Assembly: GCF_022539505.1 (NCBI RefSeq)
Contig: NC_061508.1
Span: forward strand, 64,179,754 to 64,243,753
Length of the DNA stretch: 64,000 nucleotides
Direction: 5' to 3'
From: Lolium rigidum
Taxonomy: Eukaryota; Streptophyta; Magnoliopsida; Poales; Poaceae
The position numbers were made by a program, and so were the translations under genes. Under the pieces are notes generated by a model. That model made no database searches. It saw only the letters and a list, made by a program, of their open reading frames with translations, and was not told the DNA's origin. How positions within the stretch are numbered: position 1 is the stretch's first letter; the number at the start of each line of letters is the position of its first letter. Below are positions 44,625 to 55,356 of the stretch, one piece after another.

Positions 44625-46524
44625 TTTTTCTTTTTTATAAAGTCTTGGAAGTTATTACCTCTGTAATAACCTCTCATTATCACTTTTATTTCATTTTTGT
44701 GCCAATAATAGCCTCTAATAGGAAGAAAGTAAGATTTGGGAAAGTTGCTATCCTGAAAACAGATTCTGTGTTGTTACCATAAAAATTCGTAAAAATAGCC
44801 AGAGTTGAATTTTGAGCTTCCTTTTTTATGCATATGACCCAGGTTATTATCTAACTTTCGTTAATCGACCACTTTTAGAGATGAGCAACAGAGGATTTTT
44901 TAAAGAATCGATCTTTACCTGCTGTTCTGTTTTGACAGATTTCTACACTATTTGCATTTGCCTCTTAAACTCTTCTTTTTAGTTCTTTTGATCAAAGAGC
45001 TTTTTGAAAGGTTGCTACAGTAGCTAATGCTTTAATAGATGCTTGATATATGTTAGAACTGAACCCAAGTAGATTTTTTTATTTTGATTGTACTAATGCT
45101 GCTAATAAATAATTGTGTGAAGTTTTGTATGAAGGAAGTTTTCAAGTGTAGAGAGAGAAGAATAATGTGATGAGATGAAGAATGGACAAAAGCTCAAGCT
45201 TGGGGATGCCCCTGCATCCCAAGAAATATCCAAGAGGTACAAGTGTCAAAGCTTGGGGATGCCTTGGGCATCCCCTCTTCATCAACAAAACAACAGGTTA
45301 TCTTTCTATGCGCTATATTTTTATTGCTTCATACGCTATGCGTTATTCTTGGAGCGTCTTTATTGTCATTTTTAGTTTATTTTTTGTTTGCTGTAGCATA
45401 TGTTGGATCCCGGCACATTTGTTTTGGAGAAAGACCCGCTCCGTTTTAATTGCATAGAACGGTATAGTTTTCGCTGTTATTGTTCTGCGAGTGTTCTAGT
45501 TTTCCAGTACTGCGTTTAGCTCTTGTTCTTTCAGTTGAATTTTTTTCAGAGCTCGTTAGTATTTATTTATTTGTGTATGATTAGCTCTCTGGTCCATAAT
45601 GTAGTTCATCTCTGAGAGTTATTTCAAATAAGTTGATTGGTGTTGGATACGAGTAAAAAGTTTCATGCATATAGTGATGCAAAAGGAAGCTTGTCTAGAC
45701 TATGGCATAGACTTTGGCATGTCATGTTGGATGTTATTCTTGTCATATTCCTAGTATTTATTGTTGTAGCATAACTTGTTTCAAATGGTTGAGAGTGCAT
45801 AATGTGTCATTGAATGAATCATGTGTTGTTTCCATCATAAAATCATATTATTGTGGTATTCTCATTTGATGCTTTATTGGGTTGACTTGGCGCATGCTTA
45901 TACCATGTTATGACTATAACCAGTCAACTAAAGCCTCTATGATCATTTAGTTTTTGACTTGTAATATAACATTATGCTTTGACTGATAATGTTTTGTCGC
46001 TATGCATGATTATGGTCATTATTGCTCTCTTAGTTGGTCGCTCCCAGTCTTTTGCTAGCCTTCGCCTGTGCTAAGCATGAACTCTACTCGTGCATCCAAC
46101 CACCACAAAAACAAAAGTTTGCCAATTGTGTCCACCATATCTACCTAGTAGCATGATTGCTATTCCAAGTATATTCATCATATTTTTATCTTCCAAATTA
46201 AATTTTGGCATGAGAAAATTAGTCAGTAAAGCTCTCACGAACTTGATGGCACATTTACTTTCTTCATTTAATAAACTTTATCATTGTGACTATCTTATGA
46301 AGTTTATATGTTTGCAAATTGCAAGTTCGGAGTTAGCATAACCATGCTTTCCTGGGGAACGCTTTCAACATTGCACTTATTCATATTTAGTTGATGTCAT
46401 GTTCTTTTGTTTATGGATGCCTAGCTGTGCGAAATAAAATGGAAACTTGTAAGTCCATGGAGTTCGTATATGAGTTAGAGAAACGCCTGGGCCGCTAATC
46501 TAATACATGCATCATTCATGGTGG
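44625..46524 (+). other. RT8 non-coding internal region
   Basis: No ORF. Copies of AAGCTTGGGGATGCC lie at about 45,198 and 45,251. It is distantly colinear with the RT7 and RT10 non-coding regions (for example CTGTTCTGTTTTGACAGATT near 44,922). Confidence 0.7.
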
Positions 46525-47310
46525 TGTAGGATAACGTTGCATAGAAAACAAAAATTTTCCTACCGCGAACACGCAATCCAAGCCAAGATGCAATCTAGAA
46601 GACGGTAGCAACGAGGGGGTATCGAGTCTCACCCTTGAAGAGATTCCAAAGCCTACAAGATGAGGCTCTTGTTGCTGCGGTAGACGTTCACTTGCCGCTT
46701 GCAAAAGCGCGTAGAAGATCTTAATCACGATCGGTTCCGGCGCCACGAACGGGCAGCACCTCCGTACTCGGTCACACGTTCGGTTGTTGATGAAGACGAC
46801 GTCCACCTCCCCGTTCCAGCGGGCAGCGGAAGTAGTAGCTCCTCTTGAATCCGACAGCACGACGGCGTGGTGTCGGTGGTGGTGGAGAAGTCCGGCGGAG
46901 CTTCGCTAAGCGTGCGGGAAGTGGAGGAGCGGGGCGGCTAGGGTTTGGGGAGAGGGGCGCCGGCCACTATAGGGGTGCGGCCACCTTGGTGGTGTTTGAG
47001 GTGGCCGGCCCCCTCCCCTTGGCCCTCATTATATAGGTGGAACCCCAAGAGGTGGTGTCCAAGTCTTCGAATAAGACCCGAACCAAAAACCTTCCATATG
47101 AGGGGGGAAACCTAGCCAAGCTAGGACTCCCACCAAGGTGGGAGTTCCACCTCCCATGTGGGGGGTGGCCGGTCCCCTAAGGGGAGTCCACTTGGGACTC
47201 CTCCCCCACTAGGGTTGGCCGGCCATGGAGGTGGAGTCCCATGTGGACTCCACCTTCCTTGGTGGTTTCTTCCGGACTTTTCTAGAACCTTCTAGAACCT
47301 TCCATAGAAC
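46525..47310 (-). repeat. LTR9: truncated LTR-like repeat (minus strand)
   Basis: The left edge TGTAGGATAACGTTGCATAG is set by interruption of RT8. On the minus strand there is a TATA-like CTATATAATGAGG at about 47,037-47,025, with GC-rich DNA downstream, and the unit ends ACGTTATCCTACA, so orientation is minus. The right side is lost in the gap. No primer site follows, so it is probably a solo LTR; family not identified. Confidence 0.55.
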
Positions 47311-47410
47311 NNNNNNNNNNNNNNNNNNNNNNNNNNNNNNNNNNNNNNNNNNNNNNNNNNNNNNNNNNNNNNNNNNNNNNNNNNNNNNNNNNNNNNNNNN
47401 NNNNNNNNNN
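47311..47410. other. Assembly gap (100 N)
   Basis: A run of 100 N. The missing piece should include the first ~900 bp of the RT10 5' LTR and the rest of LTR9. Confidence 1.
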
Positions 47411-48110
47411 GTGCCGTGCCACTAGGGATAAAACATTGGTGCTATGTCTAAGGATGTAGTTGTCGATTACATTACGCACCATACTTAATGCAATTGTCTC
47501 GTTGCTTTGCAACTTAATACCTGGAAGGGGTTCGGACGATAACTCGAAGGTGGACTTTTTAGGCATAGATGCAGTTGGATGGCGGTCTATGTACTTTGTC
47601 GTAATGCCCAATTAAATCTCACTATACTTTTCATGACATGTATGTGCATTGTTATGCCCTCTCTATTTGTCAATTGCCCGACTGTAATTTGTTCACCCAA
47701 CATGCTTTTATCTTATGGGAGAGACACCTCTAGTGAACTGTGGACCCCGGTCCATTCTTTAATACTCGAAATACAAATCTGCCGCAATACTTGTTCTTTA
47801 CTGTTTTCTCGCAAACAATCATCTTCCACACAATACGGTTAATCCTTTGTTACAGCAAGCCGGTGAGATTGACAACCTCACTATTTCGTTGGGGCAAAGT
47901 ACTTTGGTTGTGTTGTGCAGGTTCCACGTTGGCGCCGGAATCTCCGGTGTTGCGCCGCACTACATCCCGCCGCCATCAACCTTCAACGTGCTTCTTGGCT
48001 CCTCCTCGGTTCGATAAACCTTGGTTTCTTTCTCGAGGGAAAACTTGCTGCCGTGCGCATCATACCTTCCTCTTGGGCTTCCCAACGAACGTGTGAAATA
48101 CACGCCATCA
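47411..48110 (+). repeat. RT10 5' LTR, 3' part
   Basis: Colinear with 52,476-53,175, ending ACACGCCATCA. Confidence 0.88.
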
Positions 48111-48120
48111 AGCATATTTT

Positions 48121-48140
48121 CTGGCGCCGTTGCCTGGGAG
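48121..48140 (+). other. RT10 primer-binding site
   Basis: CTGGCGCCGTTGCCTGGGAG, tRNA-Asp type with one change (CTGGG for CGGGG). Confidence 0.75.
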
Positions 48141-48343
48141 ATCAAGACACGCTGCAAGGGGAGTCTCCACTTCTCAACCTCTTTACTTTGTTTTTGTCTT
48201 GCTTTATTTTATTTACTACTTTGTTTGCTGCATTATATCAAAACACAAAAATTAGTTGCTAGCTTTACTTTATTTATTGTCTTGCACTCTATATCAAAAA
48301 CACAAAAAAATTAGTTACTTGCATTTACTTTACTTGATTCATC

Positions 48344-48988
48344 ATGTTTCCTTTTAGTTTTACCACAAAAAACATACCAGTAGGACGCGGGTCTATAATT
48401 GGGAGAAACAATATAGAAGAATTTTTTAGTCATGTTAGTACCGTTGACGATTTTGAAGATAGACACTTGGTAGAACTTGCTCCTACTTATGAAATTGCTG
48501 CTGCTGCTTTAGTCCGCATGTTGGAAACTAAATTTGTTAATCTCAATCCTATAATCCAACACATGTTTCTTACACTCGGTGATATGGAAGAGGGGGAAAA
48601 GAAAGATTTTGTTTTAGAAACCCTTCTTAGAGAATTTGGTGGTCTAGCAAGAGAGGCTAGAAAGGTCTTTGCTAAATTTAATATGCTTGGTTCTCATACT
48701 AATTTTGTTAGTCTCCTTGAAAAAATGGACATGGATAGAATAAGGTACACTAATAATATTAATGATGGTGGGGAGATCAAAGCACCAATACCATGTAAAC
48801 TCCTAGCTATGAATGATGCACTAGAAAATAACTATGCTTGGCTTGTTCCTGAAAATTTGTTCGATGAGAGTAGCAAGCCCAAGACTAATGAAAAGGGAGA
48901 CACTGAAACTTATGTATCCAATATACTATGCATGGTTGAGAAAACTCCAAACCCCGCTGTAGATGCACCACCCTTTGATAATACTTGA
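48344..48988 (+). CDS. RT10 ORF: 214-aa protein of unknown function
   Basis: ATG 48,344 (MFPFSFTTKNIPVGRGSIIG) to TGA 48,986-48,988. It is intact, mostly helical-looking and charged, with TYEIAAAALVRMLETKF, EGEKKDFVLETLLREFGGLAREARKVFAKFN and a C-terminal AMNDALENNYAWLVPENLF stretch. There is no zinc knuckle, protease or RT motif, and it is unrelated by eye to the RT7/RT8 ORF although it occupies the same place between primer site and the shared non-coding region. It could be a gag-like or regulatory protein. The absence of stops suggests recent activity. Confidence 0.6.
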   Translation: MFPFSFTTKNIPVGRGSIIGRNNIEEFFSHVSTVDDFEDRHLVELAPTYEIAAAALVRMLETKFVNLNPIIQHMFLTLGDMEEGEKKDFVLETLLREFGGLAREARKVFAKFNMLGSHTNFVSLLEKMDMDRIRYTNNINDGGEIKAPIPCKLLAMNDALENNYAWLVPENLFDESSKPKTNEKGDTETYVSNILCMVEKTPNPAVDAPPFDNT

Positions 48989-51575
48989 TATACACTTTCT
49001 GCGCCTAGCTGAAAGGCGTTAAAGAAAAACGCTTATGGGAGACAACCCATGTTTTTACTACAGTATTTTTGTTTTATATTTGAGTCTTGGAAGTTGTTTA
49101 CTACTGTAGCAACCTCTCCTTATCTTAGTTTTTTGTTTTGTTGTGCCAAGTAAAGTCTTTGATAGTAAAGTAAATACTAGATTTGGATTACTGCGCAGAA
49201 ACAGATTTCTTTGTTGTCACGAATCTGGGTCTAATTCTCTGTAGGTAACTCAGAAAATTAAGCCAATTTACGTGAGTGATCCTCAGATATGTACGCAACT
49301 TTCATTAAATTTGGGCATTTTCATTTGAGCAAGTCTCGTGCCCTAATAAAATCCATCTTTACGGACTGTTCTGTTTTGACAGATTCTGCCTTTTATTTCG
49401 CATTGCCTCTTTTGCTATGTTGGATGAATTTCTTTGATCCATTAATGTCCAGTAGCTTTATGCAATGTCCAGAAGTGTTAAGAATGATTGTGTCACCTCT
49501 GAACATGTTAATTTTTATTGTGCACTAACCCTCTAATGAGTTGTTTCGAGTTTGGTGTGGAGGAAGTTTTCAAGGATCAAGAGAGGAGTATGATACAATA
49601 TGATCAAGGAGAGTGAAAGCTTCTAAGCTTGGGGATGCCCCGGTGGTTCACCCCTGCATATTCAAAGAAGACTCAAGCTGTCTAAGCTTGGGGATGCCCA
49701 AGGCATCCCCTTCTTCATCGACAACATTATCAGAGTTCCTCCCCCGAAACTATATTTTTATTCCGTCACATCTTATGCACTTTGCTTGGAGCATCGGTTT
49801 GTTTTTGTTTTTGTTTTGTTTGAATAAAATGGATCCTAGCATTCACTTTGTGGGAGAGAGACACGCTCCGCTGTAGCATATGGACAAGTATGTCCTTAGG
49901 CTCTACTCATAGTATTCATGGCGAAGTTTCTTCTTCGTTAAATTGTTATATGGTTGGAATTGGAAAATACTACATGTAGTGATTCTAAAATGTCTTGGAT
50001 AATTTGATACTTGGCAATTGTTGTGCTCATGTTTAAGCTCTTGCATCATATACTTTGCACCCATTAATGAAGAAACACTTAGAGCTTGCTAATTTGGTTT
50101 GCATATTTGGTTTCTCTAGAGTCTAGATAATATCTAGTATTGAGTTTTGAACAACAAGGAAGACGGTGTAGAGTCTTATAATGTTTACAATATGTCTTTT
50201 ACGTGAGTTTTGCTGTACCGTTCATCCTTGTGTTTGTTTCAAATAACCTTGCTAGCCTAAACCTTGTATCGAGAGGGAATACTTCTCATGCATCCAAAAT
50301 ACTTGAGCCAACCACTATGCCATTTGTGTCCACCATACCTACCTACTACATGGTATTTATCCGCCATTCCAAAGTAAATTGCTTGAGTGCTACCTTTAAA
50401 ATTCCATCATTCACCTTTGCAATATATAGCTCATGGGACAAATAGCTTAAAAACTATTGTGGTATTGAATATGTACTTATGCACTTTATCTCTTATTAAG
50501 TTGCTTGTTGTGCGATAACCATGCTTCGGGGACGCCATCAACTACTCTTTGTTGAATATCATGTGAGTTGCTATGCATGTCCGTCTTGTCTGAAGTAAGA
50601 GAGATCTACCACCTTAATGGTTGGAGCATACATATTGTTAGAGAAGAGCATTGGGCCGCTAACTAAAGCCATGATCCATGGTGGAAGTTTCAGTTTTGGA
50701 CATATATCCTCAATCTCATATGAGAATAATAATTGTTGCCACATGCTTATGCATTAAAGAGGAGTCAATTATCTGTTGTCCATGTTGTCCCGGTATGGAT
50801 GTCTAAGTTGAGAATAATCAAAAGCGAGAAATCCAAAATGCGAGCTTTCTCCTTAGACCTTTGTACAGGCGACATGGAGGTACCCCATTGTGACACTTGG
50901 TTAAAACATGTGTATTGCAAAGATCCGGTAGTCCAAGCTAATTAGGACAAGGTGCGGGCACTATTAGTATACTATGCATGAGACTTGCAACTTGTAAGAT
51001 ATAATTTTCATAACTCATATGCTTTATTACTACCGTTGACAAAATTGTTTTATGTTTTCAAAATAAAAGCTCTAGCACAAATATAGCAATCGATGCTTTC
51101 CTCTTTGAAGGACCGTTCTTTTTTTTTATGTTGAGTCAGTTCACCTATCTCTCTCCACCTCAAGAAGCAAACACTTGTGTGAACTGTGCATTGATTCCCA
51201 CATACTTGCATATTGCACTTGTTATATTACTCTATGTTGACAATTATCCATGAGATATACATGTTATAAGTTGAAAGCAACCGCTGAAACTTAATCTTCC
51301 TTTGTGTTGCTTCAATACCTTTACTTTGATTTATTGCTTTATGAGTTAACTCTTATGCAAGACTTATTGATGCTTGTCTTGAAGTACTATTCATGAAAAG
51401 TCTTTGCTTTATGATTCACTTGTTTACTCATGTCATTACCATTGTTTTGATCGCTGCATTCATTACATATGTTTACAAATAGTATGATCAAGGTTATGAT
51501 GGCATGTCACTTCAGAAATTATCTTTGTTATCGTTTTACCTCGCTCGGGACGAGCAGAACTAAGCTTGGGGATGC
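48989..51575 (+). other. RT10 long non-coding internal region
   Basis: It starts with the AGCTGAAAGGCGTTAAAGAA block shared with RT8 and is then colinear with RT7. Internal AAGCTTGGGGATGCCC copies lie at about 49,625 and 49,684, and the terminal one at 51,562-51,575 precedes the LTR. No ORF. Confidence 0.75.
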
Positions 51576-53175
51576 TGATACGTCTCCGACGTATCGATAA
51601 TTTCTTATGTTCCATGCCATATTATTGATGATACCTACATGTTTTATGCACACTTTATGTCATATTCGTGCATTTTCCGGAACTAACCTATTAACAAGAT
51701 GCCGAAGAGCCGCTTGTCTGTTTTACGCTGTTTTTGGTTTCAGAAATCCTAGTAACGAAATATTCTCGGAATTGGACGAAATCAAGACCCGTGGTCCTAT
51801 TTTGCCACGAAGCTTCCGGAAGACCGAAGAGGAGTCGAAGTGGGGCCACGAGTGGCCGCCACCATAGGGAGGCGCGGCCCAGGTCTTGGCCGCGCCGACC
51901 TGTGGTGTGGGGCCCTCGTGTGGCCCCCCACGTTGCCCTTCCGCCTACTTAAAGCCTCCGTCGCGAAACCCCTGATGCGAAGAACCACGATACGGAAAAC
52001 CTTGCGAGACGCCGCCGCCGCCAATCCCATCTCGGAGGATTCTGGAGATCTCCTCCGCACCCTCGCCGGAGAGGGGATTCATCTCCCGGAGGACTCTACA
52101 CCGCCATGGTCGCCTCCGGAGTGATGAGTGAGTAGTTCACCCCTGGACTATGGGTCCATAGCAGTAGCTAGATGGTTGTCTTCTCCTCATTGTGCTTCAT
52201 TGTTGGATCTTGTGAGCTGCCTAACATGATCAAGATCATCTATCCGTAATACTCTATGTTGTGTTTGTCGGGATCCGATGGATAGAGAATACCATGTTAT
52301 GTTAATTATCAAGTTATTACATATGTGTTGTTTATGATCTTGCATGCTCTCCGTTATTAGTAGAGGCTCTGGCCAAGTTTTTGCTCTTAACTCCAAGAGG
52401 GAGTATTTATGCTCGATAGTGGGTTCATGCCCGCATTGACACCTGGGACAGTGACAGAAAGTTCTTAGATTGTGCTGTGCTGTTGCCACTAGGGATAAAA
52501 CATTGGTGCTATGTCTAAGGATGTAGTTGTCGATTACATTACGCACCATACTTAATGCAATTGTCTGTTGCTTTGCAACTTAATACTGGAAGGGGTTCGG
52601 ACGATAACCTGAAGGTGGACTTTTTAGGCATAGATGCAGTTGGATGGCGGTCTATGTACTTTGTCGTAATGCCCAATTAAATCTCACTATACTTATCATG
52701 ACATGTATGTGCATTGTTATGCCCTCTCTATTTGTCAATTGCCCGACTGTAATTTGTTCACCCAACATGCTTTTATCTTATGGGAGAGACACCTCTAGTG
52801 AACTGTGGACCCCGGTCCATTCTTTAATACTGAAATACAAATCTGCTGCAATACTTGTTCTTTACTTGTTTTCTCTCGCAAACAATCATCTTCCACACAA
52901 TACGGTTAATCCTTTGTTACAGCAAGCCGGTGAGATTGACAACCTCACTGTTTCGTTGGGGCAAAGTACTTTGGTTGTGTTGTGCAGGTTCCACGTTGGC
53001 GCCGGAATCTCTGGTGTTGCGCCGCACTACATCCCGCCGCCATCAACCTTCAACGTGCTTCTTGGCTCCTCCTGGTTCGATAAACCTTGGTTTCTTTCTG
53101 AGGGAAAACTTGCTGCTGTGCGCATCATACCTTCCTCTTGGGGTTCCCAACGAACGTGTGAAATACACGCCATCA
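51576..53175 (+). repeat. RT10 3' LTR (1,600 bp)
   Basis: TGATACGTCTCCGACGTATC ... ACACGCCATCA. Full-length partner of the RT5 LTR. The five bases after it are CCCAC. Confidence 0.92.
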
Positions 53176-54253
53176 CCCACCTCTTTTGGAGCGATATTTG
53201 GCTGCGGTCGCTCTCAAATGGCTCCTGTACATATTTGCGATGTTCATGGAAGTATTCATAGATCCGGCGCCAGAATGCGGTCCCCTTCTGCTCGGCACCC
53301 GTCAACGCATCTTGCCCGATGGTCAACCATCCATCGACGAGCACCTTGTCCTCCTTCTCCGTGTAGTTGGCGGTTCGTTTGCTTACCCGGCGACCTCGAG
53401 CTTGTGAAGCTGCGGCTTGTGTGAGGCCCTCACCGAACAACGGCTCCTCCTCGATGTTTATGCTGCCGGGACAGGCAGTTGTGCCCTCCTGTGTGTCAAT
53501 GGGAGGTGGCTGTGGAGCCTGCTGTGTCGAAGGATATGGCAGGGTCGTCGGCATTGTCTGCGCGAAAGACGGAGGGGCCTGCACGGTGGACGGTGACTGC
53601 GCGCGCGCGGCCGACAAATCGTCGAACAGGTTGCGTGCACCGGACATCGCAGCTGCTCCCAGGTTCTTGGGGCCTTTGGAGTTCGCCGGCGCACGGTTCA
53701 GGTCAATGGACGAAGGTGACGGCCCCGTCATGGACTCGCCCACCTCCGGTGACCCATCCCGTGACTGGTACGCGTGCCGCCCATGCGCCCCCATTTCGTG
53801 CCCAAACGGGGCAGTCGGTGGGGCAGTTGACCTTGGAAGAAGGGGCCGGGTCACGGAGGAGGCCGAGCTCCCCCCAGAGGCCGCGCCGGTGCCGGGGATG
53901 ATCATGTGCTGGCCGAGCGCTGCGTGGCCGTAAAAGAGCATGGCCTGCGCCTGCTGCTCTTGAAGGACAGTGCTCTTCGCCTCCGTCTTGAGTTGGAGAA
54001 GCTGCTCCGCCGCCCGCTGCCGCTCCTCCGCGGCAGCGATTTCCCTCTTCCGTTGGTCGAGCGCCCTGCGGCGGTCGGCCCTCTTCTTGCTCTCGAGCTT
54101 CCTCTGCTCCGGGGTGAGGTCGGCCTTCGCCTTCTTCGTCGGCGGCCCGGGGGGGAGCTCGGCCTCCACGGCAGAAGCGGCAATGGCCGCGGGTGCCTCC
54201 TCTCCGATGGTGGCGGTGGTGGCGGTGGCGGCGGCAGTCGCTTCGTCGGCCAT
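53176..54253 (-). pseudogene. Harbinger-associated Myb/SANT-like protein, 3' end cut by RT10
   Basis: ATG at 54,253 (MADEATAAATATTATIGEE); an in-frame upstream ATG at 54,364 is less likely because it lies in the transposon's subterminal region. The N-terminal half is Ala/Pro-rich with a basic coiled-coil-like KLESKKRADRRRALDQRKRE stretch. A Ser/Pro/Gln-rich linker follows, then a Myb/SANT (trihelix-like) region starting RTANYTEKEDKVLVDGW and containing GTAFWRRIYEYFHEH. In PIF/Harbinger elements this ORF1 protein helps the transposase bind DNA; similar grass proteins are often mis-annotated as glutathione S-transferase T3-like. The frame is open to the RT10 LTR, where the C-terminus is lost. 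Confidence 0.7.
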
Positions 54254-54520
54254 CTCTAGGTTTTGGGAGTACAGTGGAGTGTTTCTGTTTTCGGAGGCAG
54301 ACAGGCGGGCCAGGGGCGGACAAGGGGAGGACGCGAGCGACCAGCCTTTCGCGTCCGCGGCCACGCAAACTCGTCCAAGATTTGGGCCGGGTTTGGGTCG
54401 TCCCGGACGCCACGGCCATCCGTTTTAGGGATGGGTCCGCGCGCTGGGCCGCGGTTTTGTCCGTTTCGACCCATCCGGACGCGCGGGCGCGGGATGGGTC
54501 GCTCGGTTGGAGATGCCCTA
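53176..54520 (-). mobile_element. PIF/Harbinger-type DNA transposon fragment
   Basis: Minus strand. The 5' end reads GGGCATCTCCAACCGAGCG at 54,520 and is preceded by TTA, the 3-bp target typical of PIF/Harbinger. A GC-rich subterminal region (54,500-54,260) leads into a Myb/SANT-like ORF. RT10 inserted at 53,175/53,176 and removed the rest from view; the DDE transposase ORF is not present. Confidence 0.65.
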
Positions 54521-55356
54521 AGGAACAATGCATTGTGAAAACGCTTGGCCTATGAAATTCATTGGCATAATAACCATTAATCTGGAGAGAGACGTGCAAA
54601 TGAGATTCTTTTGCAGAGTATCGAAGTTTAAGAGTGTTACAACCTATAGATCGCACATGGTGTACATAAAGATTAACTAGCGACAAAATAGAAACATATA
54701 TCGTCTATGCATCTTGGATCCTTTTAGAAAGCCGCCAACCACTATGGTTGTAAATGTTCAATCGGTTGCATCTAAAATCCATATACGCATGTTGCACCTC
54801 CGGTAGAAAATAGGACCACTCGTGGATCTAATGTATAACCATATAAATAACCTATAGAAAATGAGCATTCGTACTCTTGTAAAACACATATCATTGCGGC
54901 AGTTTCAAATAGCACATCAAAGCATATATAGACGTTTAGATCTTTTCTTTAGTTGCTTTATCAACTACATTCGACCAATTTCGAGACATATTTGTGACAT
55001 TTGATTGGTGGTGGAACATTAAAAGTGAATTGGATATCCAAATGAGTCTAGCCAAGGGACAATCAAAATATAAATGGTGATAGATTCATTAGCATCATAA
55101 AACGCACATTTCTTACAACTATTTAAATTTCCGAACATAAAACATGTGTTGCAAAGACAAGGCCGGCAAGGTGCAGTGTAATTATAATGTAATATATCCA
55201 ACTTAATTATTCCCGAACGACGCACATGCATGCAATCATGTGGACACACACGCCTTGTGTTGCATGCATGTCTCTCCGAGTAATGCTACACGTCAGTCCG
55301 TAGGTGTAGGATTACTCAACATATGTGTATGCGCATGTTCTTCCTCTCCTCGGTCT
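54521..55356. other. Spacer 3' of the aquaporin gene
   Basis: AT-rich unique DNA. No gene, MITE or repeat is recognised. The first ~100 bp below 55,357 will contain the aquaporin 3' UTR, but no clear poly(A) signal could be assigned. Confidence 0.4.

Larger units (their letters stand above)
42230..46524 (+). mobile_element. RT8: non-autonomous gypsy-type element, both ends lost
   Basis: LTR part 42,230-43,572, primer site at 43,581, ORF 43,812-44,624, non-coding region to 46,524, where LTR9 begins. The break is precise: RT7 and RT10 read ATGGTGGAAGTTTCAG where RT8 reads ATGGTGG and then LTR9. Confidence 0.8.
47411..53175 (+). mobile_element. RT10: non-autonomous gypsy-type element with a 214-aa unknown ORF
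   Basis: 5' LTR part 47,411-48,110; primer site 48,121; ORF 48,344-48,988; non-coding 2.6 kb; polypurine-like motif 51,562-51,575; 3' LTR 51,576-53,175. The LTR is the same family as RT5, which has gag, so RT10 probably borrows its proteins. It inserted in the PIF/Harbinger ORF at 53,176. Confidence 0.88.

Noticed and set aside
46516..46860. 114-codon minus-strand ORF
   Set aside because: Contained in LTR9; no domain, and the same sequence is a common LTR-type repeat.
53367..53933. 188-codon plus-strand ORF opposite the Harbinger ORF
   Set aside because: Antisense shadow in GC-rich coding DNA.
53703..54686. 327-codon minus-strand ORF overlapping the Myb-like gene
   Set aside because: Shadow frame of the Harbinger ORF; no motif, Arg/Gly-rich from GC content.
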